Of a DNA stretch of 64,000 nt, positions 23,451 through 34,689 are shown in pieces. The notes beneath the pieces were generated by a model. That model worked only from the letters and a program-made list of their open reading frames with translations, made no database searches and had not been told where the DNA came from. Every line of letters begins with the position of its first letter. Position 1 is the first letter of the stretch. The position numbers and the translations under genes were made by a program. Origin of the DNA: Litsea cubeba (lineage: Eukaryota > Streptophyta > Magnoliopsida > Laurales > Lauraceae); assembly GCA_012931725.1 (NCBI GenBank), contig CM022949.1, forward strand, positions 52,583,741 through 52,647,740, read 5' to 3'.

Positions 23451-23634
23451 GAAATGGACTACCGGGTCAAAAATCAGAAACTTCCTCAAAGGGAGAAAAG
23501 AAGAAAACTGAGGGATGTTGCATTGAATGCCTCTCGGTTAAAAAAGCAGCCAGTGCAACCATCGCCTTTACTAAGGAAGACCTCCTACTTGGTGAAACAA
23601 GGCACAACCGACGCCTGAACTTCATAGGGTACAT

Positions 23635-24055
23635 CAAGAAAATGCCTATGCACAGAGTTCAGATCGACCCAAGTTCTGCACTCAACCACATCTCCACTTT
23701 AGCTCCCGAAGAGTTGGGCATCCCACCCAGCAAGTTGAGCCACACATCTGTATCTATCTTTGGATACGATCAGAGCACCCAAAGGCCTATCGGCAAAATC
23801 ATGTTTAAGTTGTAAATCGGTGATCTTATCTCTGAGGTCACTGTGTATGCAATAAAAACCCCTTCTGCCACAACATCCTTTATGATACATGAGAATGGTG
23901 TTGTCCTTTCAACTCTACATCAATGCATCAAGTTCGTTGGCGGCGATGGCATGATACATCGAGTGTTTGCGGACAGAAAACCCTTCAAAGGTAAAGAAGT
24001 TCACTTTGCAGACTCCCAAATGTATGAAGGTGAAAAAAAAGAAAATGAGAAATAA
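23635..24055 (+). pseudogene. Tat aspartic protease region, degenerate
   Basis: The frame reads VQIDPSSALNHISTLAPEEL, then LGIPPSKLSHTSVSIFGYD and IGKIMFKL before a stop at about 23815; it resumes with VTVYAIKT. This follows the retropepsin layout of Tat/Ogre proteins, where the active site reads DPGSS-like rather than DTG. The block that normally carries LLGRPW is missing: text passes from AIKTPSATTSF to HENGVVLSTLHQCIKF, so a short deletion has occurred. It is not functional. Confidence 0.7.
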
Positions 24056-24768
24056 ATAGCACCCTCTGCCGAAAATCTCTAGAAAGATAAAGGCAAGGCT
24101 CCTCAACAATCACTGGAAGAAAACAAACCCTCCGGTAAACCCGAAGAGAGCAGTCAAACTCCGTTCATCATCTCCCTCAAACCTTCAAAGCCTTTGGTCA
24201 TCATAACTAAAGTGAAGAAGGCAAAGCAAAAGCATGGGGGCAAATTTGTTGTCACTTTCGTGTCTATCATGTAAGACACGGATTCGGAATCGGATCCAGA
24301 AGAAGACACATCGTCAAGCAATGCTAATACTCAGAAAGTTCAACCTACTCTACCTCCAATGGAGACACCTTCTGACGTAGAAGATCCTACGTCTGCTTCC
24401 TTCGTTGTTCCGGTAACTTCAACAAAAGAAAGGCCCATCTTCTTCCACAGATCGTATGCTTCTTCATCAAACTCCATGCTTGAACCTTTCCAAAATGAAG
24501 GTATGCCTCAACTATCTCTATATAGTCCTGTGGCACAAGCTTTTATGAAGAAAATGGGCTTTGACACTCAAAACCCAGTTGGTTTAGGAGAAGGCCGCGG
24601 TATTCTCACACCATTAGGGCCCGCCTTGACCAAAAGCTAGTTCAAAGATTAGAGGCTCTACGATCATGTAGAAAAGTCTTCACACGGGTTAGGGTATGAT
24701 CCCGACACTCCTCCAAGACAGTTGACACAAATGCTTAAAAGTCGACTTACCGACCAAGCCTCAACATC
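24056..24768 (+). pseudogene. Tat linker with G-patch-like stretch
   Basis: Near 24544 the frame reads FMKKMGFDTQNPVGLGEGRG, resembling the G-patch-like word found before RT in Tat elements; HGLGYDPDTPP follows near 24680. Stops at 24638 and other points break it. Confidence 0.5.
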
Positions 24769-25530
24769 TTGTATCATGAAGACATCGATCTCCCTGGATA
24801 TCTCTTCGATGAGTCACCGGACAAAGATCCAAGAAGCACATCATATTGGTACGATTTCTCTGACGATGAAGAGGAATTATCCGATGACACAGACATGTGG
24901 TATTCTGACCCAGAAGAACCCTCGTCTCCAAAAGAAGTACCCTACTTCGATCTAGTTTCAATATGCGATTGGGACCATCTCATAGCAAACCTTGAGGAGA
25001 TCACCAATCAAGAAGACCCATGGAAAGGAACAAAGCCTTGGTCTGGAAATGCCCTTGAAACCCTTAAAGGTTTTATTAAGCTGAAAGCCTCCGAAAATAT
25101 TATGGAAGAACCACCTTCGAACCTTCCAACAAAAGATCCTGTTCAAAATATAGACTCGGGAACACTAGATAACCCACGTCTTGTATTCATAAGTAAGAAT
25201 ATAAAGGATGATGAGTCACCCGAGTATATCATTTTTCTTCGTGAGTTTGTTGATTGCTTTGCATGGTCTTACGCTGAAATGCCAGGTTTAGACCCCAAAG
25301 TAGCATTCCACAAGCTCAATCTTCAAGAAGACAATAAGCCTATCAAGCAGGGCCAAAGAAGATTCCGTCCGGATGTGATGGATAAAATCGAACAAGAAGT
25401 TCAAAAACTCAAAAGCGTTGGCTTCATCCGAGAGGAACAGCATCTTGAATGGCTGGCCATCATTGTCCCCGTGATAAAGAAAAACGGGCAGATCAGGGTT
25501 TGTATTGACTATAGAGCATCCATTGCCTAA
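24769..25530 (+). pseudogene. Tat reverse transcriptase, N-terminal part only
   Basis: A 253-codon open frame. The first half is acidic linker. From about residue 147 it shows the start of a gypsy RT: FLREFVDCFAWSYAEMPGLD, KPIKQGQRRFRPDV, EVQKLKSVGFIREEQHLEWL and VPVIKKNGQIRVCIDYR. The frame then stops just after the RVCIDYR block. The fingers-palm part with the catalytic YxDD is absent; by 25545 the sequence already matches the end of RT (DDLPDEPVYNVE). Roughly 1 kb or more has been deleted, so the element cannot reverse transcribe on its own. Confidence 0.85.
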
Positions 25531-25539
25531 AGATTCTCC

Positions 25540-26060
25540 ACTCAGAGATGATCTCCCAGACGAACCCGTCTATAACGTGGAGACTTCCTCACAAAATGCC
25601 TCTTAGGACATGTACTTTGACGATGCAATCAGGACAAATGAAAAAAGAGAGCTGATCTCGGGAGTTGGCATCCTCTTTGTTAGTTCCGACAAATACATGA
25701 TTCCACATGCTTTCTCGTTACTGGAATCATGTATAAGCAATGCAGCTGAATACCAAGCTCTGATCCTAGGATTGGAACTCATTATCGAATTCGGCATTAC
25801 CATGCTGAAAATCTTTGAAGACTCTCAACTAATCGTCAATCAAATGAATCAGAAATTTGAAGTTAGGAAGCCTGCTGCCTTACTACAATAAGGCACAATC
25901 ACTTCTGCAAAAGTTTGACATCTGTCACATCACCCACATCCGTAGAGGTCAAAACGTCCTTGCAGATGCCCTGGCTGGACCTACCGTATCTATGGCGATC
26001 CAGGAAGGGAAAAAAAATGCAAATCACAGTGTGCGAGAGAAAGATCCTCCATCTTCTTAA
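25540..26060 (+). pseudogene. Tat RNase H, broken
   Basis: After the RT deletion, a stop at 25603-25605 and then MYFDDAIRTNEKRE, GVGILFVSSDKYMIPHAFSL, AAEYQALILGLELIIEFGI and FEDSQLIVNQMNQKFEV follow. These are the RNase H1 blocks: the first D (MYFD), the glutamate of AEYQAL and the next D (FEDSQL) are in place. A stop at 25889 and a frame change lead to KFDICHITHIRRGQNVLADA with the HxxRxxNxxADALA end. Its domain order is normal for Tat. Confidence 0.85.
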
Positions 26061-26231
26061 CACACACCAAGCAGTTATTGAATGCCACCGAGTGGTTGGA
26101 AGTCGGATCTCTATCCTTCAACCTTTAATCGGCGACTAGAGGGATCCATTCATTGATTATATTATGTTCGGAATCCTGCCTGAAGATCCAAAAGAACGGG
26201 TAGCGTTCAAAGGCGAGCCCCAAATTTTCAT

Positions 26232-27390
26232 TTGGATAATCATTCAAAAATCCTTTATAGGAAATCCTTCAACGGAGTACTTCTACGCTGCTTGTCACAA
26301 CAAGAGGCTGAAGAAACACTCAAAGAAGTTCATGCTGGTCTTTCTGGAGCCCATCAGGCTAGTTCCAAGATCTACGATCGGATAAAAATGTTAGGTTATT
26401 ATTGGCCTACCATGGTAGCTGACACAATACAATTTGATAAGCGCTGCCAACAATGCTAAGTTTGCGGAGATTATGTTCACATGCCTCCAGAATGGCTGCA
26501 TCCTACAGCGATCTCATGGCCTTTCGAAGCCTGGGGTATGGACATCATAGGTCCTATTTCTCCCTCGTCAAGCAAAGGTCATCGCTTCATCTTCGCCGCT
26601 ACGGATTGTTTCTCCAAGTGGTCAAAAACTTTGCTCTCAACGAAATGAAGACCTCATTAGTCCTTCAGTTCCTGCCCACCAACATCGTTTGTCGTTTCGG
26701 CATACCTAAAAGATTCATCCATGATAACGGACCACAATTCCGGGATCATCGATTCTACAGATTCTGCGACAAATACAAAATCCAAAGCTGTCCTTCAACT
26801 CCATACAATTTGGCAGCGAACGGATTAGCAGAAGCCTTCAACAAGATACTATGCAAAATCCACAATAAAATGGTCTCTAGTCACAAAAGAGACTGGAGCG
26901 ACAAACTGTCTGAAGCCTTGTGGGCCTATCGAACCACCGTTCAAGGACCAACCCATAACACACCATTCTCCTTGATCTATGGATGCGAAGCTGTCGTACC
27001 TTCGGAAGTACAAATTCCTTCCTTGAGGGTATCTCAACAAAATGACATGACTCAAGAAAGCAATGTCAAATTACGACTCCATGAGCTGGACAATCTCGAT
27101 GAGAGACGGCTCGAAGCTCGACAGAGCATTGAACTTTACCAAGCACGCAAGGCCGGATCTTTGACAAGAAGGTCAGGCAACGTGCCTACAAAAAGGGTGA
27201 CTTGGTTCTTGCGGTAAAAAGACCAATGGTTTTCGCTCACAAGTCCAAAGGCAGGTTTGAGCCAAAATGGGAGGGACCCTACGTCCTCGACAAGGTTTTC
27301 TCCAACAGCGCATATGCACTCCTAAATATGGAGGGTGACAGATGTATGCTGCCCATTAACGACTAGTTCTTAAAGTGGTACTACCCTTGA
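26232..27390 (+). pseudogene. Tat integrase, broken
   Basis: The zinc-binding part is at 26310-26470: EVHAGLSGAHQ gives the two histidines and RCQQC-VCG the cysteines, with a stop in between. The catalytic core follows with WGMDIIGP (first D), FIHDNGPQF (second D) and AEAFNKIL (E), so the DDE residues are all visible. WAYRTT and TPFSLIYGCEAVVPSEV come next. The frame ends at 27217, and the C-terminal part (FEPKWEGPY, then MLPIND) continues in other frames to about 27390. The normal end of pol is there, so the 3' end of pol is present. Confidence 0.85.
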
Positions 27391-27740
27391 AGACTTACCC
27401 AACTAGGTGAGAGCAACGCTTGTACGGCCAAAGCGTATTTCTAGGTACTCGCTCGTCAAACCCACTCTTTTTAGAATTTTCATATCAAATGTTGAAATTT
27501 CTAGAAACTTAAAACAATGCTTACTTTCATTGTTTCATAGTTCAAAAAAAAAAAAAATCCAAGTCTAGGAGCCTCTCCCTGACTTGACCAAAATTTTCGA
27601 TTCATGAACCCAAAATTCATGGTTTGAAACAAAATATGGATTCAAGGATTTCCACCCTAGTCCACCCTGCCTTTTACCGCCAAGATGGTTTTAGGTCAAA
27701 TTTACGACCCTCGTGTCTTTAAACAAAAAAAAATGGTTTT
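27391..27740 (+). other. Non-coding spacer after pol
   Basis: Between the pol end and the first tandem array. Contains an A run at 27543. No gene is seen. Confidence 0.5.
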
Positions 27741-28215
27741 TCAAAAAACCGCGGGGAAGCGACGCTTAGTTGATACTCGCACAAATCAGAAGCATGCGAA
27801 CCATGTTCAACACTTCCAAAATAGCAGGGAAGTGACATTTCGTCAATACTTGCAAAACCTTAAAAACATGGAGACGCAACGTCTTAGTTGATATCCATAA
27901 CCCAAAATATCAAAGGTTCGAAAAAAACCTAAAATCATGGAGATGCAGCATTCCAGTTGATATCCAAAACCCAAAAAGGTTTGAGAATACCGCAAATTTC
28001 AAAAAAGTGGGGAAACGACTTCAAGTCAGTACCCGCAAAATAAAATTTTTAAAAAGCAAGGAGGCGACATTCCATCGATACTTGCACCTAAATTTGCGAG
28101 GAGGCGACATTCCATCGCACTCGCAACCGAATAAGCAAGGATGCGACATTCCATCGATACTTGCAATACCATTCAGCAGGAAGGCGACTTTCAGTCGATA
28201 CTTGCATTTTTGAAA
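27741..28215 (+). repeat. Tandem array of about 40-bp units (GGCGACATTCCATCGATACTTGC)
   Basis: Units such as AAGGAGGCGACATTCCATCGATACTTGCA recur with a period near 40-42 bp at 28050-28210 and in more diverged form (GCGACGCTTAGTTGATACTCGC, GAAGTGACATTTCGTCAATAC) back to 27750. Tandem repeats between pol and the 3' LTR are common in Tat elements. Confidence 0.8.
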
Positions 28216-28239
28216 ACCAAAAACCTGGCTCTCATGCCA

Positions 28240-28700
28240 AGATCAGCTATAAACGTCACCAAAACCAGGTATAAACGCCACCAAAGTCGGCGATAGATGC
28301 CACAAACCGGCTATAAATGCCACAAAACCTGGCTCTCATGCCACAAACCGGTAACCAATGCCACCAAAACCTAGCTTTCACGCCAACAAACCAAAACTTG
28401 GATTTCAAAAAACCCGGCTCTCATGCCAAAACCGGTTATAAATGCCACAAAACCGGCTATCAATGTCACACAGATCGGCTATAAATGCCACCAAAATCGG
28501 CTATCAATGCCACAAAACAAAACCGGCTATCAATACCACGCAAATCGACTATCAATGCCACAAAATTCGACTTTCATGTCAAAATCGGCTCTCATGCCAC
28601 AAACAAACCTTGGCCTTTGCACAAAAAACAAAATTTTGGTTCTCATGCCATAAACCCAAAATTAGCTCTCATGCCACAAACAAAATCTGGCTCCCATGCT
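28240..28700 (+). repeat. Tandem array of 20-25 bp units (CCGGCTATAAATGCCACAAAA)
   Basis: More than fifteen variants of ACCGGCTATAAATGCCACAAA, some reading CGGCTCTCATGCCACAAA. The core CGGCTATAAAyGCCA is also the unit of the short array inside all three Tat LTRs (17577, 30425 and 42545). Confidence 0.85.
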
Positions 28701-28946
28701 AAAACAATCATTTGACAAAAGATTTTCACAAAATGAAAAACTTTTGACCAAATTTTCAAAACAATCATCCCATTTAGCAATTGATTTCATCACAAAAAGA
28801 TTTAAGTGAAAGTAGGGAATACAAAAAAAAAAAAAAAAAAAAACTGTTCACAAGCACTACAAAGAAAAAGAAAGTACAAAAAAAAAATGTGGTACCAAAA
28901 AAAAAAGAAGAAAAGTTTCTGTTACAAAAAATGAGAAACCAGAAGC

Positions 28947-30160
28947 TCAGGCAAAAATCGCCTCCAGCCAAAGCTTCAGCTCCTCGAGCAGACTTTTGGC
29001 CTCAGCCGTCAGAGTTTCTAAAGCACGCTTCTTCAGGTACTTGCCATGAGATGCTGAAGAATGCTTTAACCCTTCTTCGACACTGAGAAGCTTATCCCAA
29101 GCAGCTCGCTATCGTTTGTTCTCTTGAGTCCTCTTTTTGAGAACTCAATCTGCATCTGCAACCTGGTGAATCAGAGCTTTCTCCTTATCGCGACCTCTTT
29201 TATAGCAAACCCACTTGGCTGCGACTTGCGCCTCCAAATGCTCAAGACGTTGCCTAGCCTCGACGACCTCCCTATCAAGGATGGTAATGTCGTGCCTCAG
29301 CCCGATGATGGCTAACTCTTCTAAGTTCCTCTCCCGAACGAACTGCTTCCTGCTCTGTGTAGTCTCATCCAAGTCAGATTGAGCCTTATTAGCAGGATCC
29401 TGGAACATCTCCTTGAAGAAGTCACCATAGGGAAAGCCATGGTCTCAAACCACTCGTCACCCAATGCAATGATCCTATCAATGATTGCCCTGGCACCTGT
29501 AATGTCTAGACCAGCCTCTTCGGCATCACCGAGAATATCCTGCACATGCTAGATCATGCCAAATCCGGCATGCAAGTGTCCAGAAAGGAGAGTCTCGATC
29601 TAAGAACTCAAAACCCGTGCCAACACCTTCTTCGCAAATATAAGAGATGGCCTAGATGAAGATTTGCCCCGCTCCGTCGGTTGGCTGCTCTTGTCATGCC
29701 CCATTGGAAGAGTAACAAAAGAACTCTTTCCAATTGGAGACATAGGAGAAGGAATCTCAACACGAGGTCTCGCCTCTGCCGTGTCAGAACTGGTTGTAGA
29801 ACTCCCTACCTTCGGATCAACCTCTGGCACCCCTTGCTCTGGTTCTGAAGAAAGCGATGGACTCTCTCCTATGACTTCATAACCTGCCAATGAAACACAA
29901 AAAGGTATGAGTACGATCCTATTAAAAAAATCATTATCAGGGTTATCATTACAAAGTACCTTCTTCGGCGACTGGCGGAATACTCTCTTCCTCCATGTAC
30001 TCATCAGAAGCATCGTCAACATTTGCGTCCATTGATGGTTCAAAGTCATCGGAATCCTGTGGCAAGTCAGCTGACAAGAAAAATGTTAGCAAATGAAGTC
30101 ACAGACAAAAAAAAAAAAAACAAAAGAAGTCATACCAGTTGGAGATTCTGGAATCACTCC
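28947..30160 (-). pseudogene. Antisense PMD gene, 3' part (coiled-coil C-terminus with two introns)
   Basis: Reading on the minus strand, the exon that runs into the LTR2 target ends at 30136 before GTATGA. Intron 30071-30135 (65 bp) ends TTGTCAG; exon 30070-29960 gives DLPQDSDDFEPSMDANVDD in an acidic stretch. Intron 29959-29884 (76 bp, GTACTT to TTGGCAG) follows, and the next exon starts 29883 in frame with GYEVIGESP. Further on, charged helical text (VVEARQRLEHLEAQVAAKW) looks like a coiled coil, and the last recognisable codons stop at 28947-28949. A stop at 29600 and later frame changes mean the product would be truncated. Low-complexity and coiled-coil tails are usual after the mobile domain in such ORFs. 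Confidence 0.7.
30156..30160. repeat. 5-bp target duplication of LTR2, left
   Basis: ACTCC, identical to 32763-32767 just beyond the other end of LTR2. Confidence 0.85.
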
Positions 30161-30424
30161 AGATGGACCAGCGCCATTCTGCTCGGTTCTATCGAGGTCG
30201 GCGGACGTGGGAGTCCGTTTGGGTCCGACCCTTTCGTAACCGGGGGGCAGAGGCGTGCATCAACATTTCTTTTGTGTGGGTGTGCCAGATTTTCTATTTT
30301 ACTTGGAATTGCAAGTGGTGATCCGGAGATCAACCTTCGCAAGTAAAAAGGAAATCAACTTCTTTCAAGTTTTCCATTGCACATATATTTAAGAAAAGAG
30401 ACATTTTCTTGATTTGCCGTGAAA

Positions 30425-30511
30425 GGCGATTTTTTGGCATTTATAGCCGATTTTGGCGTTTATAGCCGATTTTTGGCGTTTATAGCCGATTTTGGCGTTT
30501 ATAGCCGATTT
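30425..30511 (-). repeat. Short tandem array in LTR2
   Basis: Four or more units of TTTTGGCGTTTATAGCCGAT with a period of 20-21 bp. The same array is at 42541-42655 in LTR3, and in decayed form at 17577-17690 in LTR1. Confidence 0.85.
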
Positions 30512-31025
30512 ACAATCCTTGTCAATAATGAAAGACAAGAGTTGTGATTTTTGTCTCTTTTGAAAAAATACAAACTACAATGAAAAGCAAGAAAAGGAGG
30601 ATCTAACTTCTCAGGAGATTGTGGAGGACCCGTTCAAATTGACGGTCGCAAGCCATATGTGGACTTCGCCATCATCCATACAGATGAGAACAGAGGATGC
30701 TATTGATTCGCTTGGCTTGGCTATAACCTCAGGTTTTTAGACGACAAAGACCAAAAGGAGGTCCTATGTCCAATAAAACACCAAGTAGACGATCTGAAAA
30801 GCCACGTCTAAGCCATTAGAGGCAGAAGGAGAAGGCAAGGACCTTGGGGGGTACCCCCCCAAGGGACTTTTGTCACCTTGTAGCGGTGGTCGGTGTAGAA
30901 CTTCCGCAGAGTTTTCTCTCTTTTCTTTCTCTGGATTTCTGTGCTTTTTTTTTATCTGGGATCTGTCTTGTTTTTCCGATGATCTCTGTGATTTTTTCGA
31001 TCTGGAATTCTTTGGAATGCTCTCC

Positions 31026-31033
31026 TATTTATA
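31026..31033 (-). promoter_or_regulatory. TATA box of LTR2
   Basis: TATAAATA on the minus strand, followed by GGAGAGCATTCC as in LTR3. Confidence 0.65.
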
Positions 31034-32762
31034 GGCTTTTAGGTAGCCATTTAGGAGGATTTATGAGCCGTAATTGTCATAAAGCTACATAAAGGGAGGA
31101 GTTACAAGATTGAATTCTTTATTTTGTAACTCCTTTTTCTTGGCTTCTGATTGGCCGGAGGAGATTGAAGGCTTTTAATCGCCTTTAATCGCCATGATGG
31201 GAGGAGTTTCACGGTTTAAATATCATGAATCTCTTGACTTGTAACTCCCGGATGCTTGCTTCTGATTGGGCCGTCCAAAGAAATGGATTAATGACTGTAA
31301 CAAAGCTAGTCAATTAATCGCATTAAGTGGTCGCCAAGCAGTTGAAGAGTCGCGGGCCGTGCCGCGTCTTTTGGGATTCTTCTGGTGATGATCAATGATG
31401 GATCTTCATGTAGATCGGCATCAGATGACCATGTAACTTCAGGTATTGGTTGCCAATAGCTGGTCTGTGCCATCTGTCCTGTCGATTTCTTGATCGGTTG
31501 GGTAGAAAGCACACTTTTTTTTTGTTGACCGGTTGGCGATCAATGTTGATTTCGATACTCTTGATGATTGACCTGTGTTTTTGATGGATGTCAGAGGATT
31601 TGGTGTCTCAAAAGTATGAATTTTGGAAAATCAGAGGAGTCGGACGTTTTGAATCACGAAGAAACGGCGAAAAAAGAAGTTTCCGGGGCCCTCCTGGCGA
31701 TCCCGGGCTCCAGGGTCGCCGGCGACTGCGACCCTGGGGGGTTTTCCCCCCTTTTGTCCCGTTTTGTGTCCGTTTTTGCTGATTTTTCGGTTCTTTTTTC
31801 TTCTGTATTTTTCCTTGAAATTTTTGACCATTTACTCGCCTGATTTCCCTGTAGAAAACCTGATGATAATCCTTGCATTTTGTTTTGCAAAGTTTCTAAT
31901 TTTCTGAGAAAGCCGAAGACTTTGTCGCGTCGAGCTGCCGATTTTCCGTCAGAAGCTGAAACTGGGTCAAACGATGTCGGAATGACCTGAAATTTGGGGT
32001 GAAGCCTGCTGAGCAATAAATAAGACCAACCATAGGGTTTTTTTTTTGAGTTTTGAAGCCGTCTGGGGTCCTATCACCAGTAGACTTGCTTTTGTCGCGA
32101 TGAAGATTTCGCGGCTTGATGTGCGGTCAACCGATGTCCGATTGACTTGAAATTTGGCAGGAAACCTATTGGAGTCATTTTAAGATGATCCATAGGCTCT
32201 GTCTTGGAAACTATAGTCCCAGGGAGCTTCGCCGCCGAGAGGCTTGATTTGGCTTCCGAGCGTCAAAGTATGGTCAAATGTTGTCGAAATGACCTGAAAT
32301 TTGACGTGTAGCCCTTTGTAAGCATTTTGAAGCCGTCCATGTGCTCTATTTGATAAGTGATGGCCTCGGTGGTTCTCGCCGTCGAGAGGCTTGATTTAGC
32401 TGTTCGAGGGTTGATGTAGGGTCAAACGTTGTCAGTTTGACTCGGAACTTGACGTGGAGCCTTTTGGATGTATTTTGAGACCATCCATCGGCTCTGATCG
32501 AAGATTTGGTGTCTCTGATGCTTTCGCCGCCGGGAGCTCCTTTTCAGCTGCCGGAGAAGAGAAGTTAGGCCAAATGATTTTGAAATGGCCCGAAACTTCT
32601 TGTGTAATCCTCTTTTGGCTGTCTTGAAGGATCTTGCGGTTTTTGTTTGATTCTGACAAGATTTGATTTTTTTGGAAGTAGCATTGCCTATTTATGGCAA
32701 GTTGCGACTTCATGTAGCTTTTTGGATCTTGAAGAGGCAAAGTGACATTTTTAGTGTCAACA

Positions 32763-34156
32763 ACTCCAGAGTCCCTCGGTTCTTCTTCAGGTGCCGCAAC
32801 CGGATCCTTCACCGTCTCATCGGCCGGAACCTCAGGCATCGCCAAGCCATCATCCTCTGCTAAAAAAAGAGGAAGAGAGAAAGCAAATCAAAACATGGAA
32901 AATTCTATGAAAGAAACGGAAAGAGAAAGAGGAAGAATTATATCTTCATTCACGGTCTCTTCTTCTCGGCTCCACTTTTCCAGAGGCTCGTCAGCATTCC
33001 CAAGCACCTCCCCATTAATAGTAAGAGGGACTTTTACGTCAAGAGAGTCTTCATCCCGTCCCTTGCGACGCTAACTCCTCTTCCTCTTGCTTCTGTGGGC
33101 TCGTTTTCTAGAAGAACCCGCCCCACTATCAGAGTCAGGTTTCCTACTTGACTCCTCACTGAATGGTCTGCTCTTGCCAGTAGACTCCACGGTAGCTCTC
33201 CTCTGTGCGCTTGCATCCAAGCGTCAAACTCAGCTTCCTCCTGTTCTAGCCGCTCTAAGGCCTCATCAGGTACTTCCCGAACAGCTTCAGAACCGATGAC
33301 GCCCTGCTCACCGAGAAAGCCTATCTTATGCTTCTCTCCAGAAAGAAAGGCCAAAACTTCCTCTCGCCGGATGCCATCCGACTTTCCAATGCCTTTCCAG
33401 AAGACAACTTTACATCAAGCTCCTTCTTGGAAAGTCCCTGGTACGCCAAAAAGCTATCCACGAACCACTTAGTGAAGCCAGCAGCCCGGAAAGTCAATAG
33501 CTCAGGATAAAAAATCATGGCTGTAGTGTCTTCAGCACAATAAAAAGCCCATGCATTTCTGCTGTCTTACAAACCCTTAAAGCGCTTCACCACGCTCGAA
33601 GGCGCTCCAACAACGCCTTGAGAAAGTCCACCTGCCACGCAAAGTGAGAAGGTACATACGGCTGGATATCGACGAAAAGATGTCTACGGTACACCATTGT
33701 GCTGACACGTATGCTGAAAAGCCACTCCTCTGCATTTGTCAAGGAGTAACGCCTTCCTTACCCTGCCCTGGTAGAGTCTCGGGAGGCACCAAAATCAAAA
33801 GCCTTCTTCCGCAACCCTGGAGAAGCTTCACTGAAGATTGCCCCATCTCGACGTCTCTGAATCATCGAATCCTCATGCGGGCCAACAAAAGAGATTCGAA
33901 CACAGCTTTACCCTTAGCCAACCGAATCATGAGAGGATCATCATCCTGTGCAGCACCCAGCCGGTGGAAGCCTAGACAGTTGTATACATACCACGAATAA
34001 AAAATGTGGGCTGAAAATACTCTGTTCATGGGGAGCCCAAGCCGAACCAAAAAAGCAGCAGCTTGCAGTTCGGTACACAGGTAGGAGTAAAGAGCTGGCA
34101 CCAAAGCAAGCCGCTCTCCAAACACCATCTGACAAGCCGGAAAAATACATTCCGAC
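32763..34156 (-). pseudogene. Antisense PMD gene, middle part 2
   Basis: Continues the mobile-domain protein after element D. The first blocks, in frame with the part upstream of D, read CIFPACQMVFGERLALVPAL and YSYLCTELQAAAFLVRLGLP, then HIFYSWYVYNCLGFHRLG, fitting the second half of a plant mobile domain. Later frames include FTKWFVDSFLAYQGLSKKEL and the acidic ALERLEQEEAEFDAWMQAHR. Several shifts occur between 33860 and 33070. A pyrimidine-rich TTTTTTTAGCAG near 32866 is a likely acceptor before the last exon piece (AMPEVPADETVKDPVAAPEE), which runs in frame up to the ACCTC/ACTCC target of LTR2. Confidence 0.65.
34151..34156. repeat. Target duplication of element D, left
   Basis: TCCGAC, identical to 39451-39456. 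A 5-bp duplication is usual for gypsy elements; the sixth base may be chance. Confidence 0.85.
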
Positions 34157-34689
34157 TGTAGACACCTCATTCGGCCCCTATGATAGCCTTAAATACTTGT
34201 CATATATAGTGGTGCCCCCATTTCGCCCAAAATTGAATGATTGATGGCATAATTTAGATTAATTAATGACAATGAAGATGCTTGTTGATAGTTTTAGACT
34301 TAGTTCAACGACTTCTAGAAATTCGTGAGAATAAAGCCAAATCGCATTGAGATCTCGAGTCCCACTCACCTTTCACACAAGAAGCGGACCACAACACTAT
34401 TCAAACCTCTTTCGGACCACTCAAGACATGCTTAGGCCAGTTCTTACAAAGATTACACCTAGCTAACCCAAATACCACCCGATTACCCTAAGTTAGGAAG
34501 CAAGATCCATTGATCCAGAGGTCCCCCTCTTTTCTCAGCACCTAATCATTAGGACAGTTGGACCCTTCAATTCTTCACTTCGAGAGCTTTCCGACGGTAT
34601 GTAGAACGTCCAAATCCGATAAGCGGTTCAAAAGTTATGAGTTTTCAAAGTTTGCCTTAGAAAGAGTAACGGAAATCCATCTAGGCACC

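Larger units (their letters stand above)
30161..32762 (-). mobile_element. Solo Tat-family LTR (LTR2) in the antisense gene
   Basis: On the minus strand it runs from TGTTGACACTAAAAATGTCAC (32762) to GCGCTGGTCCATCT (30161), so it is a full LTR of the same family as LTR1 and LTR3. ACTCC flanks both ends. No internal region adjoins it, so it is a solo LTR. Seen inside, on the minus strand: TATA box TATAAATA (31033-31026), a G/C hairpin (30842-30864), a four-copy array of AAATCGGCTATAAACGCCAAA type (30425-30511) and the GGTCGCCGGCGA block near 31720. Joining the flanks keeps the antisense reading frame open. Confidence 0.9.

Noticed and set aside
28240..28700. Short regular repeats as a CRISPR-like array
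   Set aside because: Plant nuclear context, no spacers of constant length, units merge into each other; it is a retrotransposon tandem array.
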